Part shown: positions 34,937-43,895 of the stretch, piece after piece
How positions within the stretch are numbered: position 1 is the stretch's first letter
Layout: every line of letters begins with the position of its first letter
NCBI GenBank assembly: GCA_009841255.1
Contig: VXMD01000055.1
Location: forward strand, 1 to 64,000
Origin: Candidatus Poribacteria bacterium
Lineage (GTDB): Bacteria > Poribacteria > WGA-4E > WGA-3G
Direction of reading: 5' to 3'
Length of the DNA stretch: 64,000 nucleotides
Program-made: the position numbers and the translations under genes
Notes under the pieces: model-generated
Told to the model about the DNA's origin: nothing
Database searches by the model: none
Seen by the model: only the letters and a program-made list of their open reading frames with translations

Positions 34937-35923
34937 TCAGTCCTGTATTTTGATTCTGCCCCACGTTGTCGTCAGCAGATGTGGCTGCGGCTGAACAGGG
35001 TACGCAAACGCCGGGTCAAACCAATCCGCTTCATGATTGTCCCCTGAGTGCGTAAGTTGCACGGAGTTGCGACCGTGGATATCGGTTTTGAAGAGTTGCA
35101 TAGAAAATTGGTTCGGACGTATGACGAAATCCGTGTGGATGAGCTGATCACCGTCTGGAGACCAAGTGGATTCCGTAGCAACCGCCTTTTCATTTTTGAC
35201 AATCCGATGAAGTCCTGTGCCATCACGATTCACGGTGTAGAGTTGCGCTCTTGTCCACTGAAGAAACCCTTGATGGAACGCCCCATCGATCTCAGAAAAG
35301 GCGATTTTATCCCCGTGTGGGGACCAAGTTGGATAAACGATCCACGGCATCCTATTTTGTAGAAGTGTCTCTGGGGTATGTGTCCGCAGATCGAAAATGC
35401 GAAGTCGCGCGTGTTGAACGCCACCACTCACAAAGGCTATCTCATGACCATCAGGCGACCAATTCGGCATAAACCCATCCGTTAATTTCCGAGCGGATCT
35501 GCCATCTCTTGTGGCAATGTAGATCGCTTGATTCGGTTCCTCCCCTTGGACGTAGGCAATCTTTTTCCCATCGGGTGACCAGGTTGGGTGTGTTCTGCTT
35601 TCTCCGCTGTTGAATACCTTCCGAACACCTCTGCCATCTGCGTCCATAACGTATAAATCATAGGGTCCATCCCGATTTGAGACAAACAGGATTTGCTCTC
35701 CATTCGGGGACCAGACCGGATCCCACTCTTCGGCAGCATTCCGGCTCAAGTTAACCTGCTTGCTTCCGTCTGGATTCATCGTGTAGATTTCGCAGTTTCC
35801 ATCTCGGCTTGACGTAAACACTATTTTCGTAGTCGCCGGGGCTTCCGCCCAAGCACGACCTACGTGAGTGAACACCAGTGCCAAACCAACCCAGCAAAAA
35901 ATAAAAATACGTACACTTTTCAT
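34937..35923 (-). CDS. Secreted TolB-like (PD40) beta-propeller protein 2
   Basis: 328 residues with a signal peptide (FIFCWVGLALVFTHVGRAWA) and PD40 blades (KIVFTSSRDGNCEIYTMNPD, DPVWSPNGEQILFVSN, HPTWSPDGKKIAYVQ). It is in tandem with TolB-like protein 1, which is 36 nt downstream, so the two are probably one transcript. The C-terminal tail is HLLTTTWGRIKIQD. GGGAGGAAATTTT precedes the ATG. Ligand unknown; it probably lies in the periplasm or on the surface. Confidence 0.85.
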   Translation of the reverse strand: MKSVRIFIFCWVGLALVFTHVGRAWAEAPATTKIVFTSSRDGNCEIYTMNPDGSKQVNLSRNAAEEWDPVWSPNGEQILFVSNRDGPYDLYVMDADGRGVRKVFNSGESRTHPTWSPDGKKIAYVQGEEPNQAIYIATRDGRSARKLTDGFMPNWSPDGHEIAFVSGGVQHARLRIFDLRTHTPETLLQNRMPWIVYPTWSPHGDKIAFSEIDGAFHQGFLQWTRAQLYTVNRDGTGLHRIVKNEKAVATESTWSPDGDQLIHTDFVIRPNQFSMQLFKTDIHGRNSVQLTHSGDNHEADWFDPAFAYPVQPQPHLLTTTWGRIKIQD

Positions 35924-35992
35924 AAAATTTCCTCCCGATAGAACAACACGTAAATACGCTCACTTGTGTCTGTTTTTAGATATTTGCTCGAA

Positions 35993-36637
35993 CTATTCAA
36001 CCTGCTCGAAGGAGCAGCGGATGTTACCGCGGTGGAGCCACCCGTCGGGGGTCAATACCATACCGAGATCTAATGTCAAATCCATCTGTTTCTCTTTCAT
36101 GGAGATTCTCGGTATGTCTATCTTTAGTATTGTAGAGAGGGTTTCTCCATCACTTAAAAGTACCTGCTGCGGAATGCCCTTTGCGAAATTGAATAAGAGA
36201 TCGGGTATCTTGGTACCGGAGGTTGGATAGAAATGGATCCTGCCGCTCTTCGGTTTATCCTCCGTATGGACTGCCCTTGTTGTATATGTTCCGTGGGTCT
36301 TCGTCATCATCTTTTCGATTTGGTAATTGTAAGCGGTATCGCCGCTTTTCCAGAACCGAAGTGTAAGTCCCTTAAGCCTGCGAGCGGTGCGTGCGGCTTT
36401 CACTTTCAAAATGTCTTCGCTCCCCCCTCGCTCCTCAACGACGAGTTCAAGAAATCGCCACTTACCGAGCATGTCGTCCGATAAAAAGTCTCGGCTGCGT
36501 TTTAACATATCTTTTCGGCGGACGTCTTCATACGCCTCACGACGGGTATCTCGCTCGTGTTGCATCTGCTGGTATTTCGCAGAGGTGCAACCCGTGAGGA
36601 CCAGAACCATGACACCAAGTCCCATTAAAATTTTCAC
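35993..36637 (-). CDS. Tandem lipoprotein paralogue 1 (divergent)
   Basis: 214 residues from GTG 36637, two bases after the stop of the previous gene. A signal peptide ends in the lipobox VLTGC (C17). A short coiled-coil stretch follows (KYQQMQHERDTRREAYEDVR), then LGKWRFLEL and a beta-rich domain with LDLGMVLTPDGWLHRG near the end. The layout matches the four genes upstream, but the middle (KYNYQIEKMMTKT region) is the most divergent of the set. The family is not recognised. Membrane-attached, periplasm-facing or surface-exposed is inferred. Confidence 0.7.
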   Translation of the reverse strand: MKILMGLGVMVLVLTGCTSAKYQQMQHERDTRREAYEDVRRKDMLKRSRDFLSDDMLGKWRFLELVVEERGGSEDILKVKAARTARRLKGLTLRFWKSGDTAYNYQIEKMMTKTHGTYTTRAVHTEDKPKSGRIHFYPTSGTKIPDLLFNFAKGIPQQVLLSDGETLSTILKIDIPRISMKEKQMDLTLDLGMVLTPDGWLHRGNIRCSFEQVE

Positions 36638-36639
36638 AC

Positions 36640-37545
36640 CTATTCGATCCGTTTGAAAGTGCATCGCAGTCCTCCGGTTCGCATCCACCCTGTCGGTGTC
36701 AATTCCATATCCCCGTACAGGACTAAATAGAGCGTGTCCTCCGTCACCGTAATTCCTGCGATTGAAGCAATCATATAGGTGGCTCTTGCGGAGGCTTTCC
36801 GTCCGCCTTGTGCTCCCATTCTGCGTATTCTTTCGGCATCCGCCCGTTTCTTTTTCGCAACCATCTGTTTGATAGGTTCGGAACCGAATAGGAACTCAAG
36901 CATTTCCGGTCCCGTCTGTCGATTAAAACTAATGAATGGGAGTGGATCGTCGCCATACCGCTTGGTAGTGACGGAACACCGTCCCGTGACATTTGTGCCA
37001 CGATTACTGCCGCTGTAATGATACGAGCCGCGGTCCTCGGAAAATTCGATTGTTAAGTTCTTACGCGTAGATGCGACGAGTGCGGCTTTTGCACCGAGCA
37101 TTTGTTGATTGGATTCCTCATCCATCACCTCAATGGGTGGCAGACGGGTCGCATCCGCCTCCGGAGCCTGAGCCGCTACCTCTGGATTTGGAGGGTTTTG
37201 TGATTCCCCTTGTTCGGATGCGTTAGGAGCTGTTGGTTGCCCGCTTGTAGCACTTTTAGAAACTGCCGCCCCAGAAGAAGTCGGGGCGTTGACTGTTTGC
37301 TGAGACATTGGGCTTGTTCGCCGTGCAGTAACATTGCCTTTTTCGACCTCTAAACCGACATACTGCCATTTGCCGACAAGAAGGTCTTTTACGGCTTCTT
37401 TAACCCTTTCCGGATTGTGTTTTTGACGCGCCGCATCATAAGCCTCAATTAAGCGTTCTCGTTCATACTGCGTTTCCGGGGATACCAGCGTTCCACAACT
37501 TGTGAACACCATCACCAAAATACCCAAGACTATTAATATTTTCAT
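36640..37545 (-). CDS. Tandem lipoprotein paralogue 2
   Basis: 301 residues from ATG 37545 (AAGGAGG upstream; the earlier start at 37605 lacks one). Lipobox MVFTSC (C17), coiled-coil QYERERLIEAYDAARQKH, then VGKWQYVGLEVE. Uniquely long insert of about 75 residues rich in S, T, P, A and Q (SPMSQQTVNAPTSSGAAVSK...), then the shared core: RKNLTIEF, GRCSVTTKRYGDDPLPFISF, TGPEMLEFLFGS, and the C-terminal LYGDMELTPTGWMRTGGLRC. Function unknown. Probably translated in series with paralogue 1. Confidence 0.75.
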   Translation of the reverse strand: MKILIVLGILVMVFTSCGTLVSPETQYERERLIEAYDAARQKHNPERVKEAVKDLLVGKWQYVGLEVEKGNVTARRTSPMSQQTVNAPTSSGAAVSKSATSGQPTAPNASEQGESQNPPNPEVAAQAPEADATRLPPIEVMDEESNQQMLGAKAALVASTRKNLTIEFSEDRGSYHYSGSNRGTNVTGRCSVTTKRYGDDPLPFISFNRQTGPEMLEFLFGSEPIKQMVAKKKRADAERIRRMGAQGGRKASARATYMIASIAGITVTEDTLYLVLYGDMELTPTGWMRTGGLRCTFKRIE

Positions 37546-37677
37546 CGACGTTCCTCCTTCTTTATCACAAAATAGTCCATTATAGTTTACCAAGCCCTTG
37601 AACACAGCAAAGGTGCCAAAATCCGAGAAATCTGTGAAATTCGTGTCAATCCGTGATTCAGACAGCCAACCTAACCC

Positions 37678-38607
37678 CTATTCGATCCGCTTAAAGGCGC
37701 ATCGCATACCACCCGTTCGTATCCACCCTTTGGGTGTTAGTTGCATATCTCCATGTAAAATTAGATAGAGTGTGTCGTCTGTCAGCTCAATTCCCAATGC
37801 TGACGTTGGGACGTAGGAGACCCCTTTGGGGGACGCCTTTTCGCTGCCTCCCCCACCCAATCTACGGATGTTTTCATCCTTGTCCCACCAGAGGGGTTGG
37901 TTGGTCCTTACATAATTTCTCCCTTCCATCCTCTGCATATTTTCGGCAAACGCTTGCTTGCCTCTGGTGGACCTAAGCCTTGCGGGTTCGGAAGTAAACA
38001 GGAACTCAAGCATTTTCGGACCTGTGCGCCGTTTGAACCGGATAAGCAGCATAGGGATATCATCTACTCGCGGGGCAATGACACTGCATTGCCCTGTGAC
38101 TTTTCTGCCACGGTTGCTGCCTCGGTAATAAAAGGATGTCCGCTCCTCATAAAATTCGAGCGTTAAATTTCTACGGTTCGCCGCCGCTAAAGCCATCTTC
38201 GCCGCCGCTATCTTTTGATTGTCTTCACGCTGCTCGACTGTGATGGGAGATAATTGCACCCGCTCCGCTTCGGATGCCTCCGCCTCCAGGTCAAGCTGCG
38301 GCAATTCAGGCGATGCTGTTTGTGTACTGGCACCGGAAGACTGTCCTGTTTCACCATTTTCGGAGGTTGAGGTCGCCGTTTGGGTGTTGACGGTCTCCCT
38401 TCCAATTTCTATGCTGATAAACTGCCATTTGCCAGCCAACTGTGCCTTTATCTCACTTTTCATCTCCTCTGGATCGTATTTCATGCGCGCATCTTCGTAA
38501 TCTTCAATTGACTCATCACGTTTCTGCTGTATTTCCTGATATAGCGCGCTGGTACAACTCGTAAACACTACTAACACGCAGATAGTGAACGACATTAGCA
38601 TTTTCAC
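37678..38607 (-). CDS. Tandem lipoprotein paralogue 3
   Basis: 309 residues from GTG 38607 with GGAGAG 8 nt upstream. Lipobox VVFTSC (C18). Coiled-coil YQEIQQKRDESIEDYEDARM, AGKWQFISIEI, an S/T/Q-rich linker like that of paralogue 2, then RRNLTLEF, GQCSVIAPRVDDIPMLLIRF, TGPKMLEFLFTS and LHGDMQLTPKGWIRTGGMRC. An additional charged insert (WWDKDENIRRLGGGGSEK) is present before the last strands. Paralogues 2 and 3 are the closest pair. Function unknown. Confidence 0.75.
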   Translation of the reverse strand: MKMLMSFTICVLVVFTSCTSALYQEIQQKRDESIEDYEDARMKYDPEEMKSEIKAQLAGKWQFISIEIGRETVNTQTATSTSENGETGQSSGASTQTASPELPQLDLEAEASEAERVQLSPITVEQREDNQKIAAAKMALAAANRRNLTLEFYEERTSFYYRGSNRGRKVTGQCSVIAPRVDDIPMLLIRFKRRTGPKMLEFLFTSEPARLRSTRGKQAFAENMQRMEGRNYVRTNQPLWWDKDENIRRLGGGGSEKASPKGVSYVPTSALGIELTDDTLYLILHGDMQLTPKGWIRTGGMRCAFKRIE

Positions 38608-38710
38608 GGTTTTCTCTCCTTCATACGCGTAATTCGAGGTTTTAAACCCCTCTCACAAGAAGTGGAGTTTGAAGTTTTATGCCTCTCCCACAAAAGGGAC
38701 CTCTACAGTC

Positions 38711-39340
38711 TTATTTAATCCGTTGGAAAATACAGCGGATCCCGCCGCTTCGAGCCCAACCGTTAGGAGTCAATTCCATATCTCCAAACATAATCAGGTA
38801 TAACTTGTCATCCGTCACCGAAATACCGAGCCAATTGTCTTCAGCGGCTTTCATGGAAACGGTATCTTGGTTTTTCAATCTACTTGCGGACATATTCGTT
38901 AAAAAATCGTAGAGGGGCAAGCCTGTGTCCCGAAAAACCCGCAGATAGGGAAAGGGTTCATCGCCGTAACGCTTTGAACTGATTTTGAAACTTCCCGTCA
39001 CCTCTGTATCCCCATTTTTACCCTTATATCGGCGGAACACATTTCGATCCATAAAGAAATCAAGCGTGAGATTTTGGCGAACCGTCGCATGGAGCTCAGC
39101 CTTTAACGCCGCCATCTCTTCGCTGACTTCGCCGTCAGCAACCTCCATATCCAGAAATTGCCATGTACCAATCAGTTTCTCGGTTAAGGTGGTTTCCAAT
39201 TGCCGCGGGTCGTGTTTTCTGAGCGCATCTTCATGGGCTGCGCGTAGCCGATCGCGTTCATTCTGCATCGCTTGGTACTCCACACTGGTGCACCCGCCAA
39301 AAACCAGTATGACGAAGGTAAAGACGCTTAATACTTTCAT
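38711..39340 (-). CDS. Tandem lipoprotein paralogue 4
   Basis: 209 residues; lipobox LVFGGC (C17); EYQAMQNERDRLRAAHEDAL coiled-coil; IGTWQFLDMEVADG; RQNLTLDFFMDR; SFKISSKRYGDEPFPYLRV; C-terminal MFGDMELTPNGWARSGGIRC. This is the compact form, with no S/T/P linker. Its ATG overlaps the TGA stop of paralogue 5 (ATGA), so translation is coupled. Family unrecognised. Confidence 0.75.
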   Translation of the reverse strand: MKVLSVFTFVILVFGGCTSVEYQAMQNERDRLRAAHEDALRKHDPRQLETTLTEKLIGTWQFLDMEVADGEVSEEMAALKAELHATVRQNLTLDFFMDRNVFRRYKGKNGDTEVTGSFKISSKRYGDEPFPYLRVFRDTGLPLYDFLTNMSASRLKNQDTVSMKAAEDNWLGISVTDDKLYLIMFGDMELTPNGWARSGGIRCIFQRIK

Positions 39341-39966
39341 TTCGCAATCCTTTCAAAATAACACCGCACGCCACCACTTTGCACCCAGCCGTTAGGACTC
39401 AATTGCATCTTGCCGTGCATCGTAAGATATAACCTATCTTCTGTAACCGAAATACTAATCTCTTTCGCTGTATCAAGCCCAGACGCACCGGACAAACCAA
39501 GCGTCCTTCCATCGGAATTTGCCGCGAAGAGGAGTTGCGACATCTCCAGACCCGAGCGTCTGATGAACCGAATAAAGGGAAAGGGTTCGTCGCCATATCG
39601 CACCGTGATGACAGTGAATTGACCCGATACCTCTGCGTTCCCGTTTTCGCCACGGTAGTTATATATACCTTTTTCTTCAAAGAATTCGAGTGCGAGATTC
39701 TTCAGGTCAAGCGCGTAAAGAGCGGCTTTGGTCTCCGCAATCTCCTCGCTGACACCACTTTCCTCTATTTCGAGATTCAGGAACTTCCACTTCCCGAGGA
39801 GTGTGTCGGTTATGTTGGTTTTGAGTTTGAGTTCGTTGTGTTCTTCGCGAAGGTCTTCATAATTCTTGAGTAGCTGGTCGCGTTCTGCTTGCATTTTTTG
39901 GTACTCGGCACTCGTGCAACCGGCGAGCATGAGAGCGCAGATACCAAAAATAATCCAAGTTTTCAT
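39337..39966 (-). CDS. Tandem lipoprotein paralogue 5 (first in array)
   Basis: 209 residues; GGGAGGCACC before ATG 39966; lipobox LMLAGC (C17); EYQKMQAERDQLLKNYEDLR coiled-coil; LGKWKFLNLEIEE; LKNLALEFFEEKGIYNYRG; QFTVITVRYGDEPFPFIRF; C-terminal MHGKMQLSPNGWVQSGGVRC. It is the first gene of the array and overlaps paralogue 4 by four bases. The shared core (GKW, a beta-sandwich-like region, T-P-N-G-W) could be a small ligand-binding barrel; that is a guess. Confidence 0.75.
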   Translation of the reverse strand: MKTWIIFGICALMLAGCTSAEYQKMQAERDQLLKNYEDLREEHNELKLKTNITDTLLGKWKFLNLEIEESGVSEEIAETKAALYALDLKNLALEFFEEKGIYNYRGENGNAEVSGQFTVITVRYGDEPFPFIRFIRRSGLEMSQLLFAANSDGRTLGLSGASGLDTAKEISISVTEDRLYLTMHGKMQLSPNGWVQSGGVRCYFERIAK

Positions 39967-40146
39967 CGGTGCCTCCCTTTGTGATAGACGTGCGTATACA
40001 GGATAGGGTTTCCTGCTGTATTATACCAGAGCCGTCAGCAAATGGCAAACCTTCAGTTTTGATCAGGATTATTGTGATTTATGTAATTCACCACGAATCA
40101 TAGTAAATCTGATAATCATGTAAATCATAGTTCAGACTTTTTACCC

Positions 40147-42606
40147 TCAAAATTCAAGCGTCAATCCGAAATAAATGATCAGCGGCAGTTGCGGAGCATC
40201 AAAGACTTCACGCTCAATGCCAACTTCCTGACCTTGGACGTCGAGGGTTGCCTCTTCAAAAATGAACCTTATCTCATTTTTTCGGTTGTATACATTCAGC
40301 ACATCGAGGAATCCACCCACATGCACTCCCCAGAGTCTCCATTTATAACTCACCCGAAGGTCTAATTTATGATAGGGTGCGAGTTCGGTGCTTAATTGTT
40401 CGTCGGCACTCGCCAAAAGCGGATTCAAGCCACGTGTGACGGGGTCTTGGATGAGAACGATGGAACTGATAGGTACTTCAGAGGTGCCACTGAGATACTG
40501 CCACTTCGCACCGATCTCAAAATTCGCCGTGAAGTTATAGTTAGCAACCACACTAACGATGTGCGTGTTATCGAAGAGGTAAGGTTGATAGACAGTGTTT
40601 GGAGTCTCGCGGCGTTCAGCATGCGTATATGCATACGAAATCCAACCGAAGAACTTATCCGGAATCCGATGCCGTAAGAATGCCTCCGCACCCCCAACGT
40701 ACGCCGTCCCCTGATTGAGATAGTTCGAGACTTCATCGGGGGTTACCAACCTCTGGGCATCCTTGTAATAGGTGGCAAGTTTAAGTTCGGTCCGAGATGA
40801 GAGTTCGTGTTCCAATTCCATGATATAGTGCCGCGTGAGACTCGATGCCAACGCCCGGTTGCCGTTTTCTGCTAACAGGTGAGAGGGTTGTGGGCTCTGT
40901 TCATAATGTCCATACGCGAAGCGGAGATTGGAACCGCCCGGCAGTATGAAACTTACACTTCCGCGCGGTTGAATGGATATCTGCTCTGTCACATTCAGGT
41001 AGTCAAATCGAACACCAAGAGCTACAGATAGGAACTCAAGTGGATCGTATCGTCCCTGCACGTATCCTTCCGCCCGATAAAAATTGTGCCCAAATTCATC
41101 GTGTATCTCCTCAACAGTGCGCTCCGTAATCTCATGAGTGCCGTCACTCCGTCTGGCTACTGTGACGGAATCTTCATTTTCCTGTGCATACTCAAGGACT
41201 TCCGGCAGTTCCGCTGGGTCCTCTAACTCACGTGTTTCGTATTCTGGAAACCTGCCATCCTCAAAACTGTTCGCGGGACTAAAGGAGAGAAGAAAGCCCG
41301 GTTCAAATTGAAACTTTGGCGTTACCTGATAGGATATGTCCTCGCGAAGTGTATAGACCGGGACGTTAATCTTTACATCGTAGTGTCCATAGTCAGCGGA
41401 ATGCACCCATTCCCCATCGGGGTTCCGAGAAAATCGCTCCCTGACTGGAGCTTCAAGGGTAATGGTGAGAAAATTGAAAGAACGGGTCAGCGATAAATGT
41501 GAGGTGAGGTCTTCGGTAAAGTCCGAGCGAAGATGGATCCCTTGCCCATCAAAACCGTTTTTGAAAAGCACAGAGGCGCGTGCCCTTTCAATATCCTCGG
41601 GCACTGTTTCGCCTTCAATTTCAAATTCTTCAAATTCGCTGTCTTCTTCCACAATTTTAAAATGATCGGTTGCAGCGAAGGCGTTGAGGGTGAGATGATG
41701 GTTTCCCCCAAGTGAGTGAGCAAATTTAAGCTGATAATCCGAAAAATAGGGAAACTGCTGTTTCTGTCCAGTCTGCGCCTCAATAACCGGTCCAGCGATG
41801 AGATCTAAGTAGCTGCGCCGTCCAGAGACAGAGACATATCCCTTGTCACCGATTCTGGCTTCAAGGAGTCCTTCGGAATAGAGAATATTCAAGTTAAATT
41901 TCCCATCTAACCGCTCCTCAATGCTGTTCCGTGTATGGATGTCAAGCACAGCTTGCGAATCCAGTCCGAATTCGGCACCGTAACCGCCGGCGTAGATGTC
42001 AATCGTTTCAATGGTCTCTGAACTGATGGTTGACAATAAACCGCCCCAGTGAAACGGATAGCCGAGCGGTGTCCTATCGAGATAATAAAGGTTTGAACCC
42101 GGTTCACTGCCCCGGATATAGAGGACCCCGAAGTAATCATTTGGGATACCGATACTCGGAAGCGTCATGAGTCCTTTAAGGGTGTCATTGAAGCTGCCGG
42201 GGATACGGAGGAGTTCACTCCCACGGATTTCCGTGCGACTCACCGTCGGTGGGAGGCGTTTCCCTTCTACAACAACTGTTTCAAGCGTAAAGGCAACACC
42301 GAGGTGTATTTTGACCTCAGTCGTATCGCCACTGCTGATGTCTATCGACACTTTCGTGGGCGCGGCTTCCGCGGGATGGGTTACTATGAAAGTATAGGTG
42401 CCTTCAGGCAGTTCCGTAAACTGAAAGACCCCATTTTCGTCGGTTTTTTGGTGCTGGTCGGTTTCGAGGATATGGACATCAGCGTCTATAAGGACTCTTC
42501 CTGTGCTTCGCTGATAGACGGTTCCTTGAATATCGCCGATTTGGGCTAAGACAGAGAGTGGCATGGTGATAAACGCAAACAGAACTATAATGAATTGTGG
42601 CTTCAT
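40147..42606 (-). CDS. TonB-dependent outer-membrane receptor
   Basis: 819 residues: signal peptide (IVLFAFITMPLSVLAQ), an N-terminal carboxypeptidase-regulatory-like domain (GDIQGTVYQRSTGRVLIDAD, about 23-105), a plug domain (VVVEGKRLPP ... VLYIRGSEPGSNLYYLDRTP) and a 22-strand-type barrel that ends in aromatic LTLEF, the usual outer-membrane insertion signal. Such receptors import large substrates with energy from TonB-ExbB-ExbD. No SusD-like, ABC or TonB gene is adjacent, so the substrate is unknown. It shows that the cell has an outer membrane. Two direct repeats upstream may be an operator. Confidence 0.9.
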   Translation of the reverse strand: MKPQFIIVLFAFITMPLSVLAQIGDIQGTVYQRSTGRVLIDADVHILETDQHQKTDENGVFQFTELPEGTYTFIVTHPAEAAPTKVSIDISSGDTTEVKIHLGVAFTLETVVVEGKRLPPTVSRTEIRGSELLRIPGSFNDTLKGLMTLPSIGIPNDYFGVLYIRGSEPGSNLYYLDRTPLGYPFHWGGLLSTISSETIETIDIYAGGYGAEFGLDSQAVLDIHTRNSIEERLDGKFNLNILYSEGLLEARIGDKGYVSVSGRRSYLDLIAGPVIEAQTGQKQQFPYFSDYQLKFAHSLGGNHHLTLNAFAATDHFKIVEEDSEFEEFEIEGETVPEDIERARASVLFKNGFDGQGIHLRSDFTEDLTSHLSLTRSFNFLTITLEAPVRERFSRNPDGEWVHSADYGHYDVKINVPVYTLREDISYQVTPKFQFEPGFLLSFSPANSFEDGRFPEYETRELEDPAELPEVLEYAQENEDSVTVARRSDGTHEITERTVEEIHDEFGHNFYRAEGYVQGRYDPLEFLSVALGVRFDYLNVTEQISIQPRGSVSFILPGGSNLRFAYGHYEQSPQPSHLLAENGNRALASSLTRHYIMELEHELSSRTELKLATYYKDAQRLVTPDEVSNYLNQGTAYVGGAEAFLRHRIPDKFFGWISYAYTHAERRETPNTVYQPYLFDNTHIVSVVANYNFTANFEIGAKWQYLSGTSEVPISSIVLIQDPVTRGLNPLLASADEQLSTELAPYHKLDLRVSYKWRLWGVHVGGFLDVLNVYNRKNEIRFIFEEATLDVQGQEVGIEREVFDAPQLPLIIYFGLTLEF

Positions 42607-42666
42607 TCAGTGGCTGTGACCTCCGATCCGGACATTGACTAATTCAACGTTTAATTGAATTTTGGG

Positions 42667-42717
42667 TTGACATAAGATTCATTTTCAATTGGCTTTTTAG
42701 TTGATACAAGATTCATT
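42667..42717 (-). promoter_or_regulatory. Direct repeats upstream of TonB receptor
   Basis: TTGACATAAGATTCATT (42667-42683) and TTGATACAAGATTCATT (42701-42717) are repeated with a period of 34 bp, about 60-110 nt upstream of the receptor start. They could bind a regulator; 34 bp is roughly three helical turns. Confidence 0.45.
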
Positions 42718-42733
42718 CCTTCGTCAGTACGCA

Positions 42734-42772
42734 GAAGAGCCAAGTGCATGCTATGCATACACCTGGCTCTTC
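42734..42772. terminator. Stem-loop between NHL and TonB-receptor genes
   Basis: GAAGAGCCA (42734-42742) pairs with TGGCTCTTC (42764-42772); the loop contains a nested TGCAT/ATGCA palindrome. There is no T tract on either side, so it is not a classical intrinsic terminator, but it lies just after the NHL gene. Confidence 0.5.
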
Positions 42773-42826
42773 CAAATCAAGTATGGTTTCGTATTTGCTG
42801 GGCGGATTTCTAACCTCGCCTAACGC

Positions 42827-43840
42827 CTATTCCTGATGCAACGTAACCGACCGACGCGGTGGCGAAAACTGCTGCGGTGTCAGCGGTACCGCCATATTCC
42901 GATAAACCTGAACCCGGTAGGATCCGAAGTCCGGCACGAACATCAGCCCATCGTCGCTGACAGCGACGGATTTGGGGGAACGCAGGTATTTCTGCGGTTC
43001 CAAGTCCGCCATATCTCGCATCCGATTTGGACTGCCGTTCGTCATCATGTAATCCTGTGAGACCTTTGACAAGGTAGCATCGCCGAGGAATTTCTGCACA
43101 TACCGCCCTTCAGCGTTGAAGAGTTGAATACGGTCATTCCCTCGGTCAGCAACATAGATATCACCGTTCAGATCAACGTCAATTCCGGCGGGACGATTGA
43201 GTTCGCCGTTCCCGCTGCCAGATTTACCGAATGCGAATAGAAATTCTCCTTCGGCGTTGAACTTCTGCACCCTGTCATTTCGCCAATCCGAAACGTAGAC
43301 CTCGCCGAGTTCGTCTACGGCGACGCCCCACGGCATGTTGAATTCACCTTCACCGTCGCCATAACTCCCCCACCCTAAGAGGAAGTTACCGTCTTTCGTG
43401 AACTTCTGTACCCGATGGCTCAGACTGTCAGCAATGTAAAGATTTCCTTCTGGATCGAAAGCCATACCAGAGGGTCCATTGAGCTGCCCAGGATCGGTGC
43501 CGTGTTCACCCCACGTACCGATGTGTTCACCTTCACTGTTAAAGGCGACAATCCGATGCAGGTATTCATCGGACACATAGAGGTTCTCTTCACTGTTGGC
43601 GGTAATCGTCACGGGCCATGTGAATTGACCATCGCCTTGTCCATAACCGCCCATTGTGCCAAGGTCTTCGTCATCAACGTGATATTTTCGTATCATTGCC
43701 GTGCCATCGCTACGGCACATGATATATAGACGCCCCTCTTTTCCGACTGCGATATCGACCGGAAAATTGGTCGTTCGCCGCATGCTTAGGGTCTTGTGAA
43801 ATGGATACCCCGCACGCAGCAAGCCGTAAGGTCTGCCCAT
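42827..43840 (-). CDS. NHL-repeat beta-propeller protein
   Basis: 337 residues with five to six NHL repeats of the form GPSGMAFDPEGNLYIADSLS, W-G-V-A-V-D and R-V-Q-K-F; HRVQKF and NDRVQKF recur. It has no signal peptide, so it is probably cytoplasmic or exported by an unknown route. NHL propellers act as binding platforms or peptidyl lyase-like enzymes; here the function is unknown. CAGGAGGCAATT precedes ATG 43840. The DUF1501 gene is 55 nt upstream on the same strand, so the three genes may form an operon with DUF1800. Confidence 0.85.
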   Translation of the reverse strand: MGRPYGLLRAGYPFHKTLSMRRTTNFPVDIAVGKEGRLYIMCRSDGTAMIRKYHVDDEDLGTMGGYGQGDGQFTWPVTITANSEENLYVSDEYLHRIVAFNSEGEHIGTWGEHGTDPGQLNGPSGMAFDPEGNLYIADSLSHRVQKFTKDGNFLLGWGSYGDGEGEFNMPWGVAVDELGEVYVSDWRNDRVQKFNAEGEFLFAFGKSGSGNGELNRPAGIDVDLNGDIYVADRGNDRIQLFNAEGRYVQKFLGDATLSKVSQDYMMTNGSPNRMRDMADLEPQKYLRSPKSVAVSDDGLMFVPDFGSYRVQVYRNMAVPLTPQQFSPPRRSVTLHQE

Positions 43841-43895
43841 AATTGCCTCCTGCAGTTATCCGTAAGTCATTTAATAGCAAATTTCAGTTTGCAAG

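Noticed and set aside
33938-35923. Genuine TolB of the Tol-Pal system
   Set aside because: Only the PD40 propeller is present; the TolB N-terminal domain and tolQRA/pal neighbours are missing, and three paralogues occur in the window.
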